From: Paenibacillus rubinfantis | GTDB lineage: Bacteria > Bacillota > Bacilli > Paenibacillales > Paenibacillaceae | Length of the DNA stretch: 64,000 nucleotides | Reading direction: 5' to 3' | NCBI RefSeq assembly: GCF_001486505.1 | Contig: NZ_LN909065.1 | Coordinates: 186,001 to 250,000, forward strand | Part shown: one piece after another, positions 1 through 7,953 of the stretch | How positions within the stretch are numbered: position 1 is the stretch's first letter | How the letters are laid out: every line of letters begins with the position of its first letter | Notes under the pieces: model-generated | What the model was told of the DNA's origin: nothing | What the model saw: only the letters and a program-made list of their open reading frames with translations | Databases searched by the model: none | Translations under genes and position numbers: made by a program

Positions 1-456
1 CTGCATGAACAGCCGGTTAATTAAGCCGTCCGCGTTCGTAAAATCCGTAATGATGCCGCAGATGACCACAAGCGAGATAAAATACGGCATATACGTAATC
101 GTCTGGACAACCCGTTTAAAATGGCGGCGGCGCACCTCATTAATCAGCAGCGCCAAAATAATCGGTGCCGGAAACTCAAAAATCAGCGTGTACAAGCTGA
201 TCATGATCGTATTTTTGAGCACTCGAAGGAAATAATAGCTGCCGAAAAAGTCCTCGAAATGCTTGAGTCCAACCCAATCACTCCCGAGAATCCCCTTAAT
301 CGGGGAAAAATCCTTAAAAGCGATCACCGCGCCATACATCGGGCCGTAGTGAAAAATCACATAGTAGGCGACGACGGGGATCATCATGAGATACAGATAT
401 TTGTTCATCCGGAAGTCCCGGATGAACCGGCGTTTGAAGGTGGTTGGTTTGCTCAT
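1..456 (-). CDS. Sugar ABC transporter permease, LplB/YteP type (partial)
   Basis: Only the first 152 codons are present; the gene runs off the left edge. It encodes a membrane permease of an oligosaccharide ABC importer. The start (MSKPTTFKRRF) gives a basic cytoplasmic tail followed by a first membrane helix at about residues 19-40, then segments such as FKDFSPIKGI and NTIMISLYTLIFEF that are typical of LplB-like permeases. It lies 61 bases downstream of the solute-binding lipoprotein on the same strand, so the two form one import operon. A second permease is expected outside the window. No ATPase is seen, as is usual for this class, which in Bacillota often shares one ATPase. Substrate unknown. 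Confidence 0.85.
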   Translation of the reverse strand, partial: MSKPTTFKRRFIRDFRMNKYLYLMMIPVVAYYVIFHYGPMYGAVIAFKDFSPIKGILGSDWVGLKHFEDFFGSYYFLRVLKNTIMISLYTLIFEFPAPIILALLINEVRRRHFKRVVQTITYMPYFISLVVICGIITDFTNADGLINRLFMQ

Positions 457-517
457 GCGTCTTCTGAATTCACCTCATTTCTAATCGGGAGGACTTGCTC
501 GCCCTCCCGCATGGCAA

Positions 518-2179
518 TTACCGGCTGTTATAACGCTCCAGCGCCGCGGTCTGGATCTCGATCGCCCGGTCCAGGCGAAGCGACTTCATTTTCTCCACAT
601 AGCTCTCGAACTGGTCCACGGATTCATCGCCTAAAATAATTTTGATCGTCATCTCATCCACCAGCGTGTTCATGTCGTTCATGATCGCCGCATATTCCGA
701 GCTTTCCTCGGGCGTTGGCGTAATCGGCGGCAACTGGTATTTCGCTGCATCGGTATTCTTCCAGATTTCGATGGCATCCCGCTGGGTTTGCAGGGCGAAG
801 AACTGCTCCGCATACCGCTTATCTTGCACAAACGGGCCATTGTAGCTGCCGCGGGCGTATAACGAGATCGCTTGCGCCGGTGCCAGTTTATCCGGATTTT
901 TCATCAGAAGGTCGGTGTATTTCGGATAGCCGTCCACCATCTCGTAGCTGACGCCTTCCTCCCCGAAGTTGAAGAACATATGCCCTTCCTCGCTGTACCC
1001 GTAATCGAGCATCTGGACCGCCAGTTCCGGATTCTTCGCCGCCGTCGTAATCGCAACCGTACCTTCGGACGAGTACGCTTGGTTACGTTGGCCGAATTTA
1101 GGCTTATCCCCTTTATTCAGCACCGGATAAGGGGTCGCCACCAGCACCGCTTTCGGATCGTTTGCCTCGATCAAAGGCTGCCATTTCCCCATCCCGCCGC
1201 CAGCATTGCCGATCGTGGCACCTGTAGCTCCGGAAGCGAGATTGCTGTCCAGCGCTTTACCGTCCACCGTCGCGATATTTTTATCGAGCAGCCCTTCCTT
1301 ATACCAGGATTGGAACAATCTTAAATACTCCTTAAACCCAGGTTCCGCGGGACCAAACTTGATCTTGCCGTCCTCTTGGTAAAAGCCCTGGATCACCCCA
1401 AACGCACCAAGGAACGCCCCGTTGTAGGATTCATTAAAGAAGCGCGGCTTGCTGACCATCGAGAGCGGAGCGGTTGCCCCCTTCTTCTCTTTGAACGCCT
1501 TTAACGTTGCGGTCCACTCGTCGATCGTTTCCGGCACCGGCAGTCCCAGGTCATCCAGCCAATCCTTGCGGATCATCGGTCCCTGGAAGACCCGCAGATA
1601 TTCGTCACCCCGAATGAACGGAAACACATAGTAGCTGCCGCTGTCGGTTTTCACCATTTTATCGATATCGGGATTATCCTGCAGATATTTCTTAAGGTTC
1701 GGCGCGTGCTTGTCGATCAGGTCGTTCAGGCGCAAAATATACCCGTCGCTGATCGCTTTCTCCGGTCCGCCGGGAAAACTCATGAAATTGTATTCGATCA
1801 TATCCGGCAAATCGCCCGACGCGAGCATCACGTTTAGCGCTTCACGGCCTTGGCCGGCGGGCGGGGCCAGAAATTCAAGCGGTACCCCGGTATTCTCCTG
1901 CCATTTCTTGAAAAAAGGGACGTCTTGGTGCGTGTTTTTGACGCCAACCAAATTCCCGGTCAGCTCCCCCCAATACGTTAGCGTCGTATCGGTTTGGATC
2001 GGATACGTCGCCACTGCCGAGGTCGGCGCGTTCCCGTTCCCTCCTGAGTTGGCTCCGCCTTCGTTTGCGTTGGCGCTCCCCGAATTTCCTCCATTGGAAC
2101 ATGCCAACAGCGTAGTTCCCAACATGCCGATGGCCAAAGCGGTGGAAATCCATCGGGCCATACGTCTTGTGTTCTTCAT
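518..2179 (-). CDS. Extracellular solute-binding lipoprotein of a sugar ABC importer (LplA-like)
   Basis: This 553-residue lipoprotein captures a sugar or oligosaccharide outside the cell and delivers it to the permease encoded downstream. A signal peptide with a lipobox (TLLAC, lipidated Cys27) is followed by a low-complexity Gly/Asn/Ser linker (about 28-50), which would tether the protein to the membrane, then a long type-1 solute-binding domain. The length fits the LplA/YtcQ family (500-560 residues) rather than the shorter MalE type. A strong ribosome site (GGAGGGGGAAGG) precedes the ATG. Two direct repeats at 2300-2332 may be an upstream regulator site. The substrate cannot be read from the sequence. 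Confidence 0.9.
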   Translation of the reverse strand: MKNTRRMARWISTALAIGMLGTTLLACSNGGNSGSANANEGGANSGGNGNAPTSAVATYPIQTDTTLTYWGELTGNLVGVKNTHQDVPFFKKWQENTGVPLEFLAPPAGQGREALNVMLASGDLPDMIEYNFMSFPGGPEKAISDGYILRLNDLIDKHAPNLKKYLQDNPDIDKMVKTDSGSYYVFPFIRGDEYLRVFQGPMIRKDWLDDLGLPVPETIDEWTATLKAFKEKKGATAPLSMVSKPRFFNESYNGAFLGAFGVIQGFYQEDGKIKFGPAEPGFKEYLRLFQSWYKEGLLDKNIATVDGKALDSNLASGATGATIGNAGGGMGKWQPLIEANDPKAVLVATPYPVLNKGDKPKFGQRNQAYSSEGTVAITTAAKNPELAVQMLDYGYSEEGHMFFNFGEEGVSYEMVDGYPKYTDLLMKNPDKLAPAQAISLYARGSYNGPFVQDKRYAEQFFALQTQRDAIEIWKNTDAAKYQLPPITPTPEESSEYAAIMNDMNTLVDEMTIKIILGDESVDQFESYVEKMKSLRLDRAIEIQTAALERYNSR

Positions 2180-2299
2180 GAACCTTCCCCCTCCATAAGT
2201 GTTGAAATGGGTGGTGATTAACCCAATCCCAGCATACGGGCAGCGGGAGGAGTGAGCCTATGGTCAAAACCTCCAATGGCATGTTGATTTCGCTTCGCA

Positions 2300-2332
2300 T
2301 GGATTGATGATTTGTGCAATTGGGTTGATGAT
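2300..2332 (-). promoter_or_regulatory. Direct repeats upstream of the ABC import operon
   Basis: Two copies of TGGRTTGATGAT start 21 bases apart (2300-2311 and 2321-2332), about two helical turns, upstream of the solute-binding protein gene. This spacing suits a dimeric regulator such as the AraC types that often control these operons. No clear -35/-10 pair was found next to it, so the role is inferred. Confidence 0.35.
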
Positions 2333-2335
2333 CTA

Positions 2336-2374
2336 TATAAAAAGCCCACCGAACGCTTGCGTTCAGTGAGCTTT
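2336..2374 (-). terminator. Rho-independent terminator of the Rid-family gene
   Basis: Read on the minus strand, a hairpin with arms GCTCACTGAACGC and GCGTTCGGTGGGC closed by a short AA loop is followed by a CTTTTTATATA tail. It begins 18 bases after the stop codon of the Rid-family gene. Confidence 0.8.
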
Positions 2375-2391
2375 AGGCTTGCTTGTCCCGC

Positions 2392-2775
2392 TTAATCCAG
2401 ATGGGCAACGGCGCTGATTTCGATCAGCTGTTCGGGCGATGCCAGATAAGTAACCCCAAGCAGTGTTCCCGCCGGCCGGTGTTCCCCCACAAACTCCTTA
2501 AACAATTCAAGGACTGCTTCAAAATGTTCCTGCGGTCGAGTCAAATAAATCTCCATATAAGCGAGGTTCTCCCTCTTCGCGCCAAAGCTCTCCAGTACAC
2601 GATCCAGATTGGCAAGCGTCTGCCGGGTTTGGGCCTCGATATCCCCTACGCCTACGAATACGCCTTGCGCATCGTGAGAGAACTGTCCGGAAATGTAGAG
2701 GGTGTCATTCACCGCGTACCCCTGAGAAATGCCATGATCCCACAGATCATGATTGTACGTTTGAATTTGAGCCAT
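2392..2775 (-). CDS. Rid family protein (reactive intermediate deaminase-like)
   Basis: This 127-residue protein belongs to the YjgF/YER057c/UK114 (Rid) family, cytosolic trimers. Well-studied members hydrolyse reactive enamine/imine intermediates released by PLP enzymes. Family features are the YISGQFSHDAQG segment, DIEAQTRQTLANLDRVLESFGA in the middle, and a C-terminal LIEISAVAHLD strand. The usual arginine of the RidA active site is not evident at the expected place (the text reads IYLTRPQEH), so it may be a different Rid subfamily. AAAGGAGAG precedes the ATG. It is divergent from the HxlR-type regulator, and the 105-base gap between them contains an operator-like palindrome. Confidence 0.85.
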   Translation of the reverse strand: MAQIQTYNHDLWDHGISQGYAVNDTLYISGQFSHDAQGVFVGVGDIEAQTRQTLANLDRVLESFGAKRENLAYMEIYLTRPQEHFEAVLELFKEFVGEHRPAGTLLGVTYLASPEQLIEISAVAHLD

Positions 2776-2832
2776 TGTTTTCTCTCCTTTACATCAAAGT
2801 AAGGATAGTATAAACTGGGCACAAAATATGCA

Positions 2833-2861
2833 GTAGTACGCACTATTTTGATAGGTACTAC
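2833..2861. promoter_or_regulatory. Candidate HxlR operator in the divergent Rid/HxlR promoter region
   Basis: GTAGTAC (2833-2839) and its inverse GTACTAC (2855-2861) are separated by CACTAT...GATAG, itself partly symmetrical. The palindrome lies between the two divergent genes and close to the regulator's start, as expected for an autoregulatory site. The assignment to the HxlR protein is inference. Confidence 0.45.
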
Positions 2862-2880
2862 CTGAAAGGATAGTGTCGCA

Positions 2881-3276
2881 ATGGGATTAGCGGATTATCA
2901 GGGGGAAGGCCGGGTTCAAGAAACGCCTTTTGGATATACGCTTTCGGTGATCGGCGGGAAATGGAAAATGCTGATTTTGTACCTCCTCGCTGAGGATCAG
3001 CCGGTTCGTTTTAATGAAATGAAAAGACGACTGGGGCCCGTTACTTATAAAATGCTCAGCTCCCAGCTGAAAGAACTGGAGGCGGATGGCCTCGTAGATC
3101 GGAAGGAATACCCTCAGATTCCTCCCAAAGTGGAATACCGGCTAACGCCTAAAGCAGAGACCCTCATCCCCGTCATGGAGCAGTTATGCGATTGGGGGCT
3201 CCAAAACCAACCTCAAGTCGGACAGCACAAAGGAGAATCCTATGAAATTGGAGCGACTGATCTCCATCATCTATAA
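2881..3276 (+). CDS. HxlR family winged-helix transcriptional regulator
   Basis: This 131-residue single-domain DNA-binding protein has the HxlR signature: FGYTLSVIGGKWKMLILYLL near residues 19-38, the FNEMKRRLGPVTYKMLSSQLKELEADGLVDRKEY recognition region, then the beta-wing (PPKVEYRLT). Relatives sense electrophiles or redox stress and often control a divergent enzyme gene, here the Rid-family protein. The family's sensing cysteine near the N-terminus is absent (no Cys before residue 100), so the signal is unclear. The gene overlaps the next regulator gene by 35 bases, which suggests translational coupling. Confidence 0.88.
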   Translation: MGLADYQGEGRVQETPFGYTLSVIGGKWKMLILYLLAEDQPVRFNEMKRRLGPVTYKMLSSQLKELEADGLVDRKEYPQIPPKVEYRLTPKAETLIPVMEQLCDWGLQNQPQVGQHKGESYEIGATDLHHL

Positions 3277-4159
3277 GCTTCTGAATCATGATGTATTGTC
3301 GGCGGCGATGTTAGCGAATGAGTTTCAGGTGTCGCCGCGAACGATCTATCGGGATATCGATGTGCTCTGCGCGGCCGGCTTCCCGGTCGTTGCTTACCAA
3401 GGAACCAAAGGCGGATACGGCCTGATGGACGGGTACAAAATGGACAAAAGCCTGTTAGGCTCCTACGACGTCGCCTCCCTCATTACCGTGTTGAACAGTC
3501 TATCCACCGTGTTTGAAGATGAGCGTGCACAAGGAACGATCGAACGGTTACAAACGATTGAACCGGAGATTCGAACGCCAAGCCTGGCTGTGGATTTGGA
3601 AACCCGCCGAACGGAAATAGGCGTGCTCCCTCTTCTCCGCACGTCCATCACACAGCGGAGGGTCGTGCGTTTCGATTACATCAATGCTCAAAATGAACGC
3701 CGAGCCCGCGAGCTTGAACCGCTGCGGCTTCATTTCAAATTTGGCAATTGGTACGTCTACGGGTATTGTCGGCCGCGGCAGGATTATCGGGAGTTCCGGT
3801 TATCCCGGATGCTGAATGTGCTCCTGACCCAGGATCCCTTTGAACCCCATCCCGAAGCCGCGGAGAAGCTCGAAGCGAATAAGCCGTCGTGGGACGGACA
3901 AGTGGATGACGTCGTACTCCGGGTGAGTCCAGAGGCGCTCGCGGAAGTGATGGATCAATTTCACCAGGCGGAGAAGCAATTTCATGAGGATGGGAGTATG
4001 ACCGTGCGGATTCCCGTCTACCAGCCGCTGAGCGCACGCTGGCTTTGGTCGATCCTGCTCAGCTTTGGCGGCGGCGCCGAAGTCCTCGAGCCGATCGAGC
4101 TTCGCGGCATCCTCAAAGAACAGCTCCAAAAGGCGCTAAAACTTTATGAAGAAGTATGA
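3242..4159 (+). CDS. WYL-domain (YafY-type) transcriptional regulator
   Basis: This 305-residue regulator has an N-terminal DeoR-like winged helix (LISIIYKLLNHDVLSAAMLANEFQVSPRTIYRDIDVL, residues 5-40), a central WYL domain (about 138-215, with RRVVRFDYINAQ and NWYVYGYCRPRQDYREFRLSRM) and a C-terminal WCX region. WYL proteins bind ligands or nucleic acid and act as transcription regulators. The start is set by AAAGGAGAATCCT just before the ATG, which puts it inside the end of the HxlR gene. Its own target is unknown; the DinB and YdeI-like genes follow on the same strand. Confidence 0.88.
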   Translation: MKLERLISIIYKLLNHDVLSAAMLANEFQVSPRTIYRDIDVLCAAGFPVVAYQGTKGGYGLMDGYKMDKSLLGSYDVASLITVLNSLSTVFEDERAQGTIERLQTIEPEIRTPSLAVDLETRRTEIGVLPLLRTSITQRRVVRFDYINAQNERRARELEPLRLHFKFGNWYVYGYCRPRQDYREFRLSRMLNVLLTQDPFEPHPEAAEKLEANKPSWDGQVDDVVLRVSPEALAEVMDQFHQAEKQFHEDGSMTVRIPVYQPLSARWLWSILLSFGGGAEVLEPIELRGILKEQLQKALKLYEEV

Positions 4160-4222
4160 CAGTCTGTTGTCATACTTCTTTATTTATAATTTAGACATCA
4201 ACCACCAAAGGAGAAGATCCAA

Positions 4223-4747
4223 ATGACAAAAGAAAATATTCCGTTCGACATGTACAACTATCACGCTTGGGCAAACCAAACGATTCTGGGAAGAATTCGC
4301 GAGCTCCCGTCTTCGGTGCTCCATCAAGAAGTAAACAGCTCGTACCCCACCCTTGCCCATGCGTTAAGCCATATTTATGCCGTTGATCAAATGTGGTATC
4401 TGGTGCTGACCGGGATGGAAATGCCGGAAGCCTTTCAAGCCACTCTTACGTTAAACGAACGGGTTTTGGAATCCGTGGATGCTTACGAGAGCGTCTATAG
4501 CGAGTTGGCTCAAAAGTTCAACGCTTGGTTCCAAAGCCAACCCGATCTGGAGCAGTCCGTACTGTTAAATAATCCGTTCGCCGGTCCCCGCCAAACCCGT
4601 TTCTCCGAAATGATCCTTCACGTGGTGAACCATGGGACGTATCACCGAGGAAACGTAACCACGATGCTGCGCCAGCTCGGGCACGCCTCTACGATGAATG
4701 ACTATGCGCTGTATTGGTATCAGCAACCTGCGGCTTCCCTGGGATAA
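4223..4747 (+). CDS. DinB family protein
   Basis: This 174-residue four-helix-bundle protein is of the DinB/YfiT type. Three spaced histidines form the family's metal-binding triad: one in HALSHIYAVDQMWY (about residues 46-60) and two in HVVNHGTYHRGN (about 133-144). Family members include thiol transferases (bacillithiol or mycothiol dependent) and many proteins of unknown activity. The length is normal. The start follows a good AAAGGAGAA ribosome site. It ends five bases before the next gene begins, so the two are probably cotranscribed. Confidence 0.85.
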   Translation: MTKENIPFDMYNYHAWANQTILGRIRELPSSVLHQEVNSSYPTLAHALSHIYAVDQMWYLVLTGMEMPEAFQATLTLNERVLESVDAYESVYSELAQKFNAWFQSQPDLEQSVLLNNPFAGPRQTRFSEMILHVVNHGTYHRGNVTTMLRQLGHASTMNDYALYWYQQPAASLG

Positions 4748-4752
4748 AAAGG

Positions 4753-5322
4753 ATGGAGATCGATCATCTGCTTCCTGTAAGAACCCGAGTGGAACTGAGG
4801 GAATGGCTTCAGGAGCACAGCCGGACTGCGAAGTCTTGTTGGGTTGTCGTACGCATGAAGCCTAGCCTGGATACGCTCTTCTATTTAGATGTGGTCGAAG
4901 AAGCGTTATGCTTTGGCTGGATTGACGGCATTAAGAAGAAAGTCAGTGATACGGAGACCGCCCAAAGGCTGTCTCCGCGTCAATCCAAAAGCTCGTGGAC
5001 GGAGTTAAACAAAGAACGCGTTCGTCGTCTGGAGAGGTTGGGGCTAATGACTGAGGAGGGACGGAGGGTTCTTCCCGATATGGCTCCCGAGGCTTTTCAA
5101 ATCGATAAACAGATCGAACAACGACTACGAGAAGATCCGCAAGTGTACAAGAATTTCACGAACTTCCCGGCGCTCTATCAAAGAGTTCGCATCGATACGA
5201 TCCAAAGCGTCATTCACCAACCGGAGCTCTTTCAAAGCAGGCTGGATAAATTCATCACACACACCAAGGATAATCAAATGTACGGCCAATGGCATGATGG
5301 CGGACGATTGCTGGAGGAGTAG
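4753..5322 (+). CDS. YdeI/OmpD-associated family protein
   Basis: This 189-residue cytosolic protein resembles the YdeI/OmpD-associated family. The diagnostic parts are EALCFGWIDGIKKKV (about residues 49-63), RLSPRQSKSSWTELNKERVRRLERLGLMTEEG (about 71-102) and a C-terminal helical part ending near KDNQMYGQW. The biochemical role of the family is not established. The reading frame is open 39 bases further upstream, inside the DinB gene, but the ATG at 4753 gives the family's usual N-terminus and follows a GGATAAAAAGG purine stretch, so it was chosen. Confidence 0.8.
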   Translation: MEIDHLLPVRTRVELREWLQEHSRTAKSCWVVVRMKPSLDTLFYLDVVEEALCFGWIDGIKKKVSDTETAQRLSPRQSKSSWTELNKERVRRLERLGLMTEEGRRVLPDMAPEAFQIDKQIEQRLREDPQVYKNFTNFPALYQRVRIDTIQSVIHQPELFQSRLDKFITHTKDNQMYGQWHDGGRLLEE

Positions 5323-5340
5323 ATGCCGTAAGTGCTAATT

Positions 5341-5757
5341 TTACTCTGCGGTAACCAAAATCATCTCTTGAGCTTGGGATGTCTCATCACTGCCTAAGGC
5401 TTGGACAACGATACGGTCATGCATGCTCCGTTTGCCGAAGTCCCACGTGAATGACCATCCGTCGCTTCCGTCGAGATCATAACCGATAAGCTCCCGTTCC
5501 CCCCATGTTTCCGTTCCTGTGGGTACGGCCCAAAACAAAACCGTTTCGGTATTTAGGGCTTTCACCTGAAGGGTCATCGTCGTCGTACCGTTTCGAACGA
5601 TCCACCAGCCTTCGTTTTGCGGCAAATCCGCGGTGACTTCAAGAATCTGAGCTCGTTGATCCTGGGCTTGGGGTTCTTGAGGTTCCGCGGAATAACTGCA
5701 TGCCGATAACAACAAGGACACGAATAAACAAATGCCAACTCGATGTAATTTCCTCAT
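5341..5757 (-). CDS. Small lipoprotein of unknown function
   Basis: This 138-residue protein has a short signal peptide with lipobox LLSAC (lipidated Cys20), so it should be anchored outside the membrane. The mature part has a Gln/Glu/Pro linker (about 24-36), then a compact beta-rich domain with many Trp, Thr and Val residues (GWWIVRNGTTTMTLQVKALNTETVLFW...) that looks like an immunoglobulin-like sandwich. I do not recognise a family. GGAGGTTAGG precedes the ATG. It sits 29 bases downstream of an AraC regulator gene on the same strand and might be cotranscribed with it. Confidence 0.7.
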   Translation of the reverse strand: MRKLHRVGICLFVSLLLSACSYSAEPQEPQAQDQRAQILEVTADLPQNEGWWIVRNGTTTMTLQVKALNTETVLFWAVPTGTETWGERELIGYDLDGSDGWSFTWDFGKRSMHDRIVVQALGSDETSQAQEMILVTAE

Positions 5758-5786
5758 CCTAACCTCCTGTTTAGCGACTTGAACGA

Positions 5787-6641
5787 TTATTGAGCATTTG
5801 AAAACTTGCGGGATTGATTCCGATACGTTGTCGGGGACAGCCCCTTCTTAGATGTAAACTGTTTGATGAAATAAGTATCATATTCAAACCCCGTCGCACG
5901 CGCAATATCGTTCAGGTTCATATCGGTATGGGTTAAGAGTTCACATGCGACTTTGAATCGATAGGAAAGCAAGTAACCCATCGCGGTTGTGCCACATCTA
6001 GCCTGAAACAGCTTATTTAAGCTGACGCGGTTCAAATGCGCGGTCCTCGTCAAGTCCTCCAAGATGATCTTGCGGGGATAATTGGCATGGATGTACTCTA
6101 GCACCTGATCCACCGGTGAGGGCTCCCGATTTTGGTTTAACTCCTCCAGCAAACCTAGAATTTGAATGAGATATTTCTTGATCCGGCACGCCCAGCGCTC
6201 ATCACTTTGCGCCATCACTTCCGTCCCCAACACAAAAAACCATTCAAAAATATGCGGATAAGCCTGACTCGTCATTCGGGGGAGGATCGGATACGGATCC
6301 ACGCGTTGAAAAAACGATTGCCCGGTTTGGATGCTGGGTGCAGAAGGAAAAACCTCCTCCGTTTCAGATAACCGAACGCTCTTCAGAAATTCCGGGTGAA
6401 AATGGAATGCTTGCGCAGCGATCCCCTGCATCTCGGTGACCTTCATATCATCGTCTCCAGCCAAACAGAGGACCGCAGGAGCTTCGATTGAAATTGGGTG
6501 TCCGTTGAGCGTACCTTGCAGGCGCCCCGAGGTGATTAGTACCAGGGAACGGCGTTCTGGATAAGGAAGTCGGCTTACATCCTCCATCGGGACAAACTCA
6601 ATATGGACGATGCGATTCTTGTAACGATCTATTTGCGGCAT
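5787..6641 (-). CDS. AraC family transcriptional regulator
   Basis: This 284-residue regulator has an N-terminal cupin-like sensing region and a C-terminal double helix-turn-helix (VDQVLEYIHANYPRKIILEDLTRTAHLNRVSLNKLFQARCGTTAMGYLL..., last about 100 residues), closing with the GFEYDTYFIKQFTSKKGLSPTTYRN motif. The frame also offers a GTG at 6650 and an ATG at 6647. The ATG at 6641 was chosen because AGGTGAT, matching the 16S tail, lies at proper spacing before it. The gene diverges from the epoxide hydrolase gene and may control it. Confidence 0.82.
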   Translation of the reverse strand: MPQIDRYKNRIVHIEFVPMEDVSRLPYPERRSLVLITSGRLQGTLNGHPISIEAPAVLCLAGDDDMKVTEMQGIAAQAFHFHPEFLKSVRLSETEEVFPSAPSIQTGQSFFQRVDPYPILPRMTSQAYPHIFEWFFVLGTEVMAQSDERWACRIKKYLIQILGLLEELNQNREPSPVDQVLEYIHANYPRKIILEDLTRTAHLNRVSLNKLFQARCGTTAMGYLLSYRFKVACELLTHTDMNLNDIARATGFEYDTYFIKQFTSKKGLSPTTYRNQSRKFSNAQ

Positions 6642-6748
6642 AGCCATCACCTATCAAATCGTATAGTTAGATGCTTCATTTATGCCAGTGTATCACATCT
6701 TTCCGGGGGATATAATGATCGATGTAGCATGACAAGGAGGGAAACGTT

Positions 6749-7903
6749 ATGGCACTTAAACCCTATCGCATCCACGTTCCCGAAGAGGTCCTGGATGACC
6801 TGAAGCATCGACTTCATCACGTCCGCTGGCCCGATCAACCCGAAAATACCGGTTGGGAACGGGGAACCGAGATGACGTATTTGCAATCGCTCGTGACCTA
6901 TTGGCGAGATCACTATGACTGGCGAGCTCAAGAAGCTAGGTTAAACCGCTTCTCGCAATACCGCTGCAACGTCAACGGAATCGACATTCACTTCGTCCAT
7001 GAGCGCGGGAAAGGCCCCCATCCCCTGCCTCTGATCCTCACCCATGGATGGCCGGACAGCTTCCTGCGTTATGAGAAAATCATCCCGCTCCTGATCGATC
7101 CGGCTAGTTATGGGGGCCGCGCGGAGGACGCTTTTGACGTGATCGTCCCTTCGGTGCCCGGATTCGGGTTCTCCGGCCGCCCAACACATCCCGGCATGAA
7201 CAACGCCCAAGTCGCGGAACTCTGGGTCAAGCTAATGACCGAGGAGCTAGGTTACGAGAAATTTGCTGCCGCCGGCGGAGATGTGGGCTCCGGAGTGACC
7301 AGGTACCTGGCCGCCAATCACCCCGAGTTGTTATATGGCATTCATCTCACCGACATCGGGATCATTCGGGCGCTGATGAACTCAAGCGAAGAATCGGAAC
7401 TCTCGGCGGAAGAAAGGCGTTACCAGCAAGCCGCTTCAGCTTGGGTGGCTCAAGAAGGGGGTTATATGTCCATTCAATCAACGCGCCCCCAAACGCTAGC
7501 CTATGGTCTATCCGATTCGCCCGTCGGGTTGGCTAGCTGGATCCTGGAGAAGCTCCGCACCTGGAGTGATTGCGACGGGGATCTCCGGCAACGATTCACG
7601 GAGGACGAACTGCTCACCCATATCATGATTTATTGGGTCACGAACACGGTTGGATCGGCAGCTCACCTCTATTATGAAAATACGCATACGCTGCCACCTC
7701 TCGGGTACATCACTGTCCCAACCGCTCTCGCTTTGTTCAAAGCGGACATCTTGCCTCCGCCCAAAGAATGGGTTATGCGCAATTTGAATATATCCCGCTG
7801 GACGTCTATCCCCCGCGGCGGTCATTTTACCGCCATGGAGGAGCCGGAGTTGATGGCCGACGATCTTCGGGCGTTCTTCCGATCGTATAGGGTATCACCA
7901 TAA
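6749..7903 (+). CDS. Epoxide hydrolase (alpha/beta hydrolase with EHN domain)
   Basis: This 384-residue enzyme should open epoxide rings to diols. The N-terminal EHN domain (KPYRIHVPEEVLDDLKHRLHHVRWPDQP, residues 3-30, to about 105) is typical of juvenile-hormone-type epoxide hydrolases. The alpha/beta hydrolase core follows: oxyanion motif HGWPDSF, nucleophile Asp178 in GGDVGSG, and catalytic His359 in GGHFTAMEEP. All expected landmarks are present and the length is normal. A -10-like TATAAT lies about 30 bases before the AAGGAGGG ribosome site. The gene diverges from an AraC regulator and ends at a symmetrical terminator. The natural substrate is unknown. Confidence 0.9.
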   Translation: MALKPYRIHVPEEVLDDLKHRLHHVRWPDQPENTGWERGTEMTYLQSLVTYWRDHYDWRAQEARLNRFSQYRCNVNGIDIHFVHERGKGPHPLPLILTHGWPDSFLRYEKIIPLLIDPASYGGRAEDAFDVIVPSVPGFGFSGRPTHPGMNNAQVAELWVKLMTEELGYEKFAAAGGDVGSGVTRYLAANHPELLYGIHLTDIGIIRALMNSSEESELSAEERRYQQAASAWVAQEGGYMSIQSTRPQTLAYGLSDSPVGLASWILEKLRTWSDCDGDLRQRFTEDELLTHIMIYWVTNTVGSAAHLYYENTHTLPPLGYITVPTALALFKADILPPPKEWVMRNLNISRWTSIPRGGHFTAMEEPELMADDLRAFFRSYRVSP

Positions 7904-7906
7904 GCA

Positions 7907-7936
7907 AAAAGGCTAACCGAATTCGGTTAGCCTTTT
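7907..7936. terminator. Bidirectional terminator
   Basis: A perfect palindrome with 13-base arms built on AAAAGGCTAACCG and its inverse carries A-runs before and T-runs after the stem, so it can stop transcription of the epoxide hydrolase gene from the left and of the sugar oxidoreductase operon from the right. Confidence 0.9.
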
Positions 7937-7953
7937 GAATAGAATGACTAAGG

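Noticed and set aside
121-639. 172-codon plus-strand frame at the left edge
   Set aside because: It is antisense to the ABC permease and the end of the solute-binding protein gene, whose products are recognisable.
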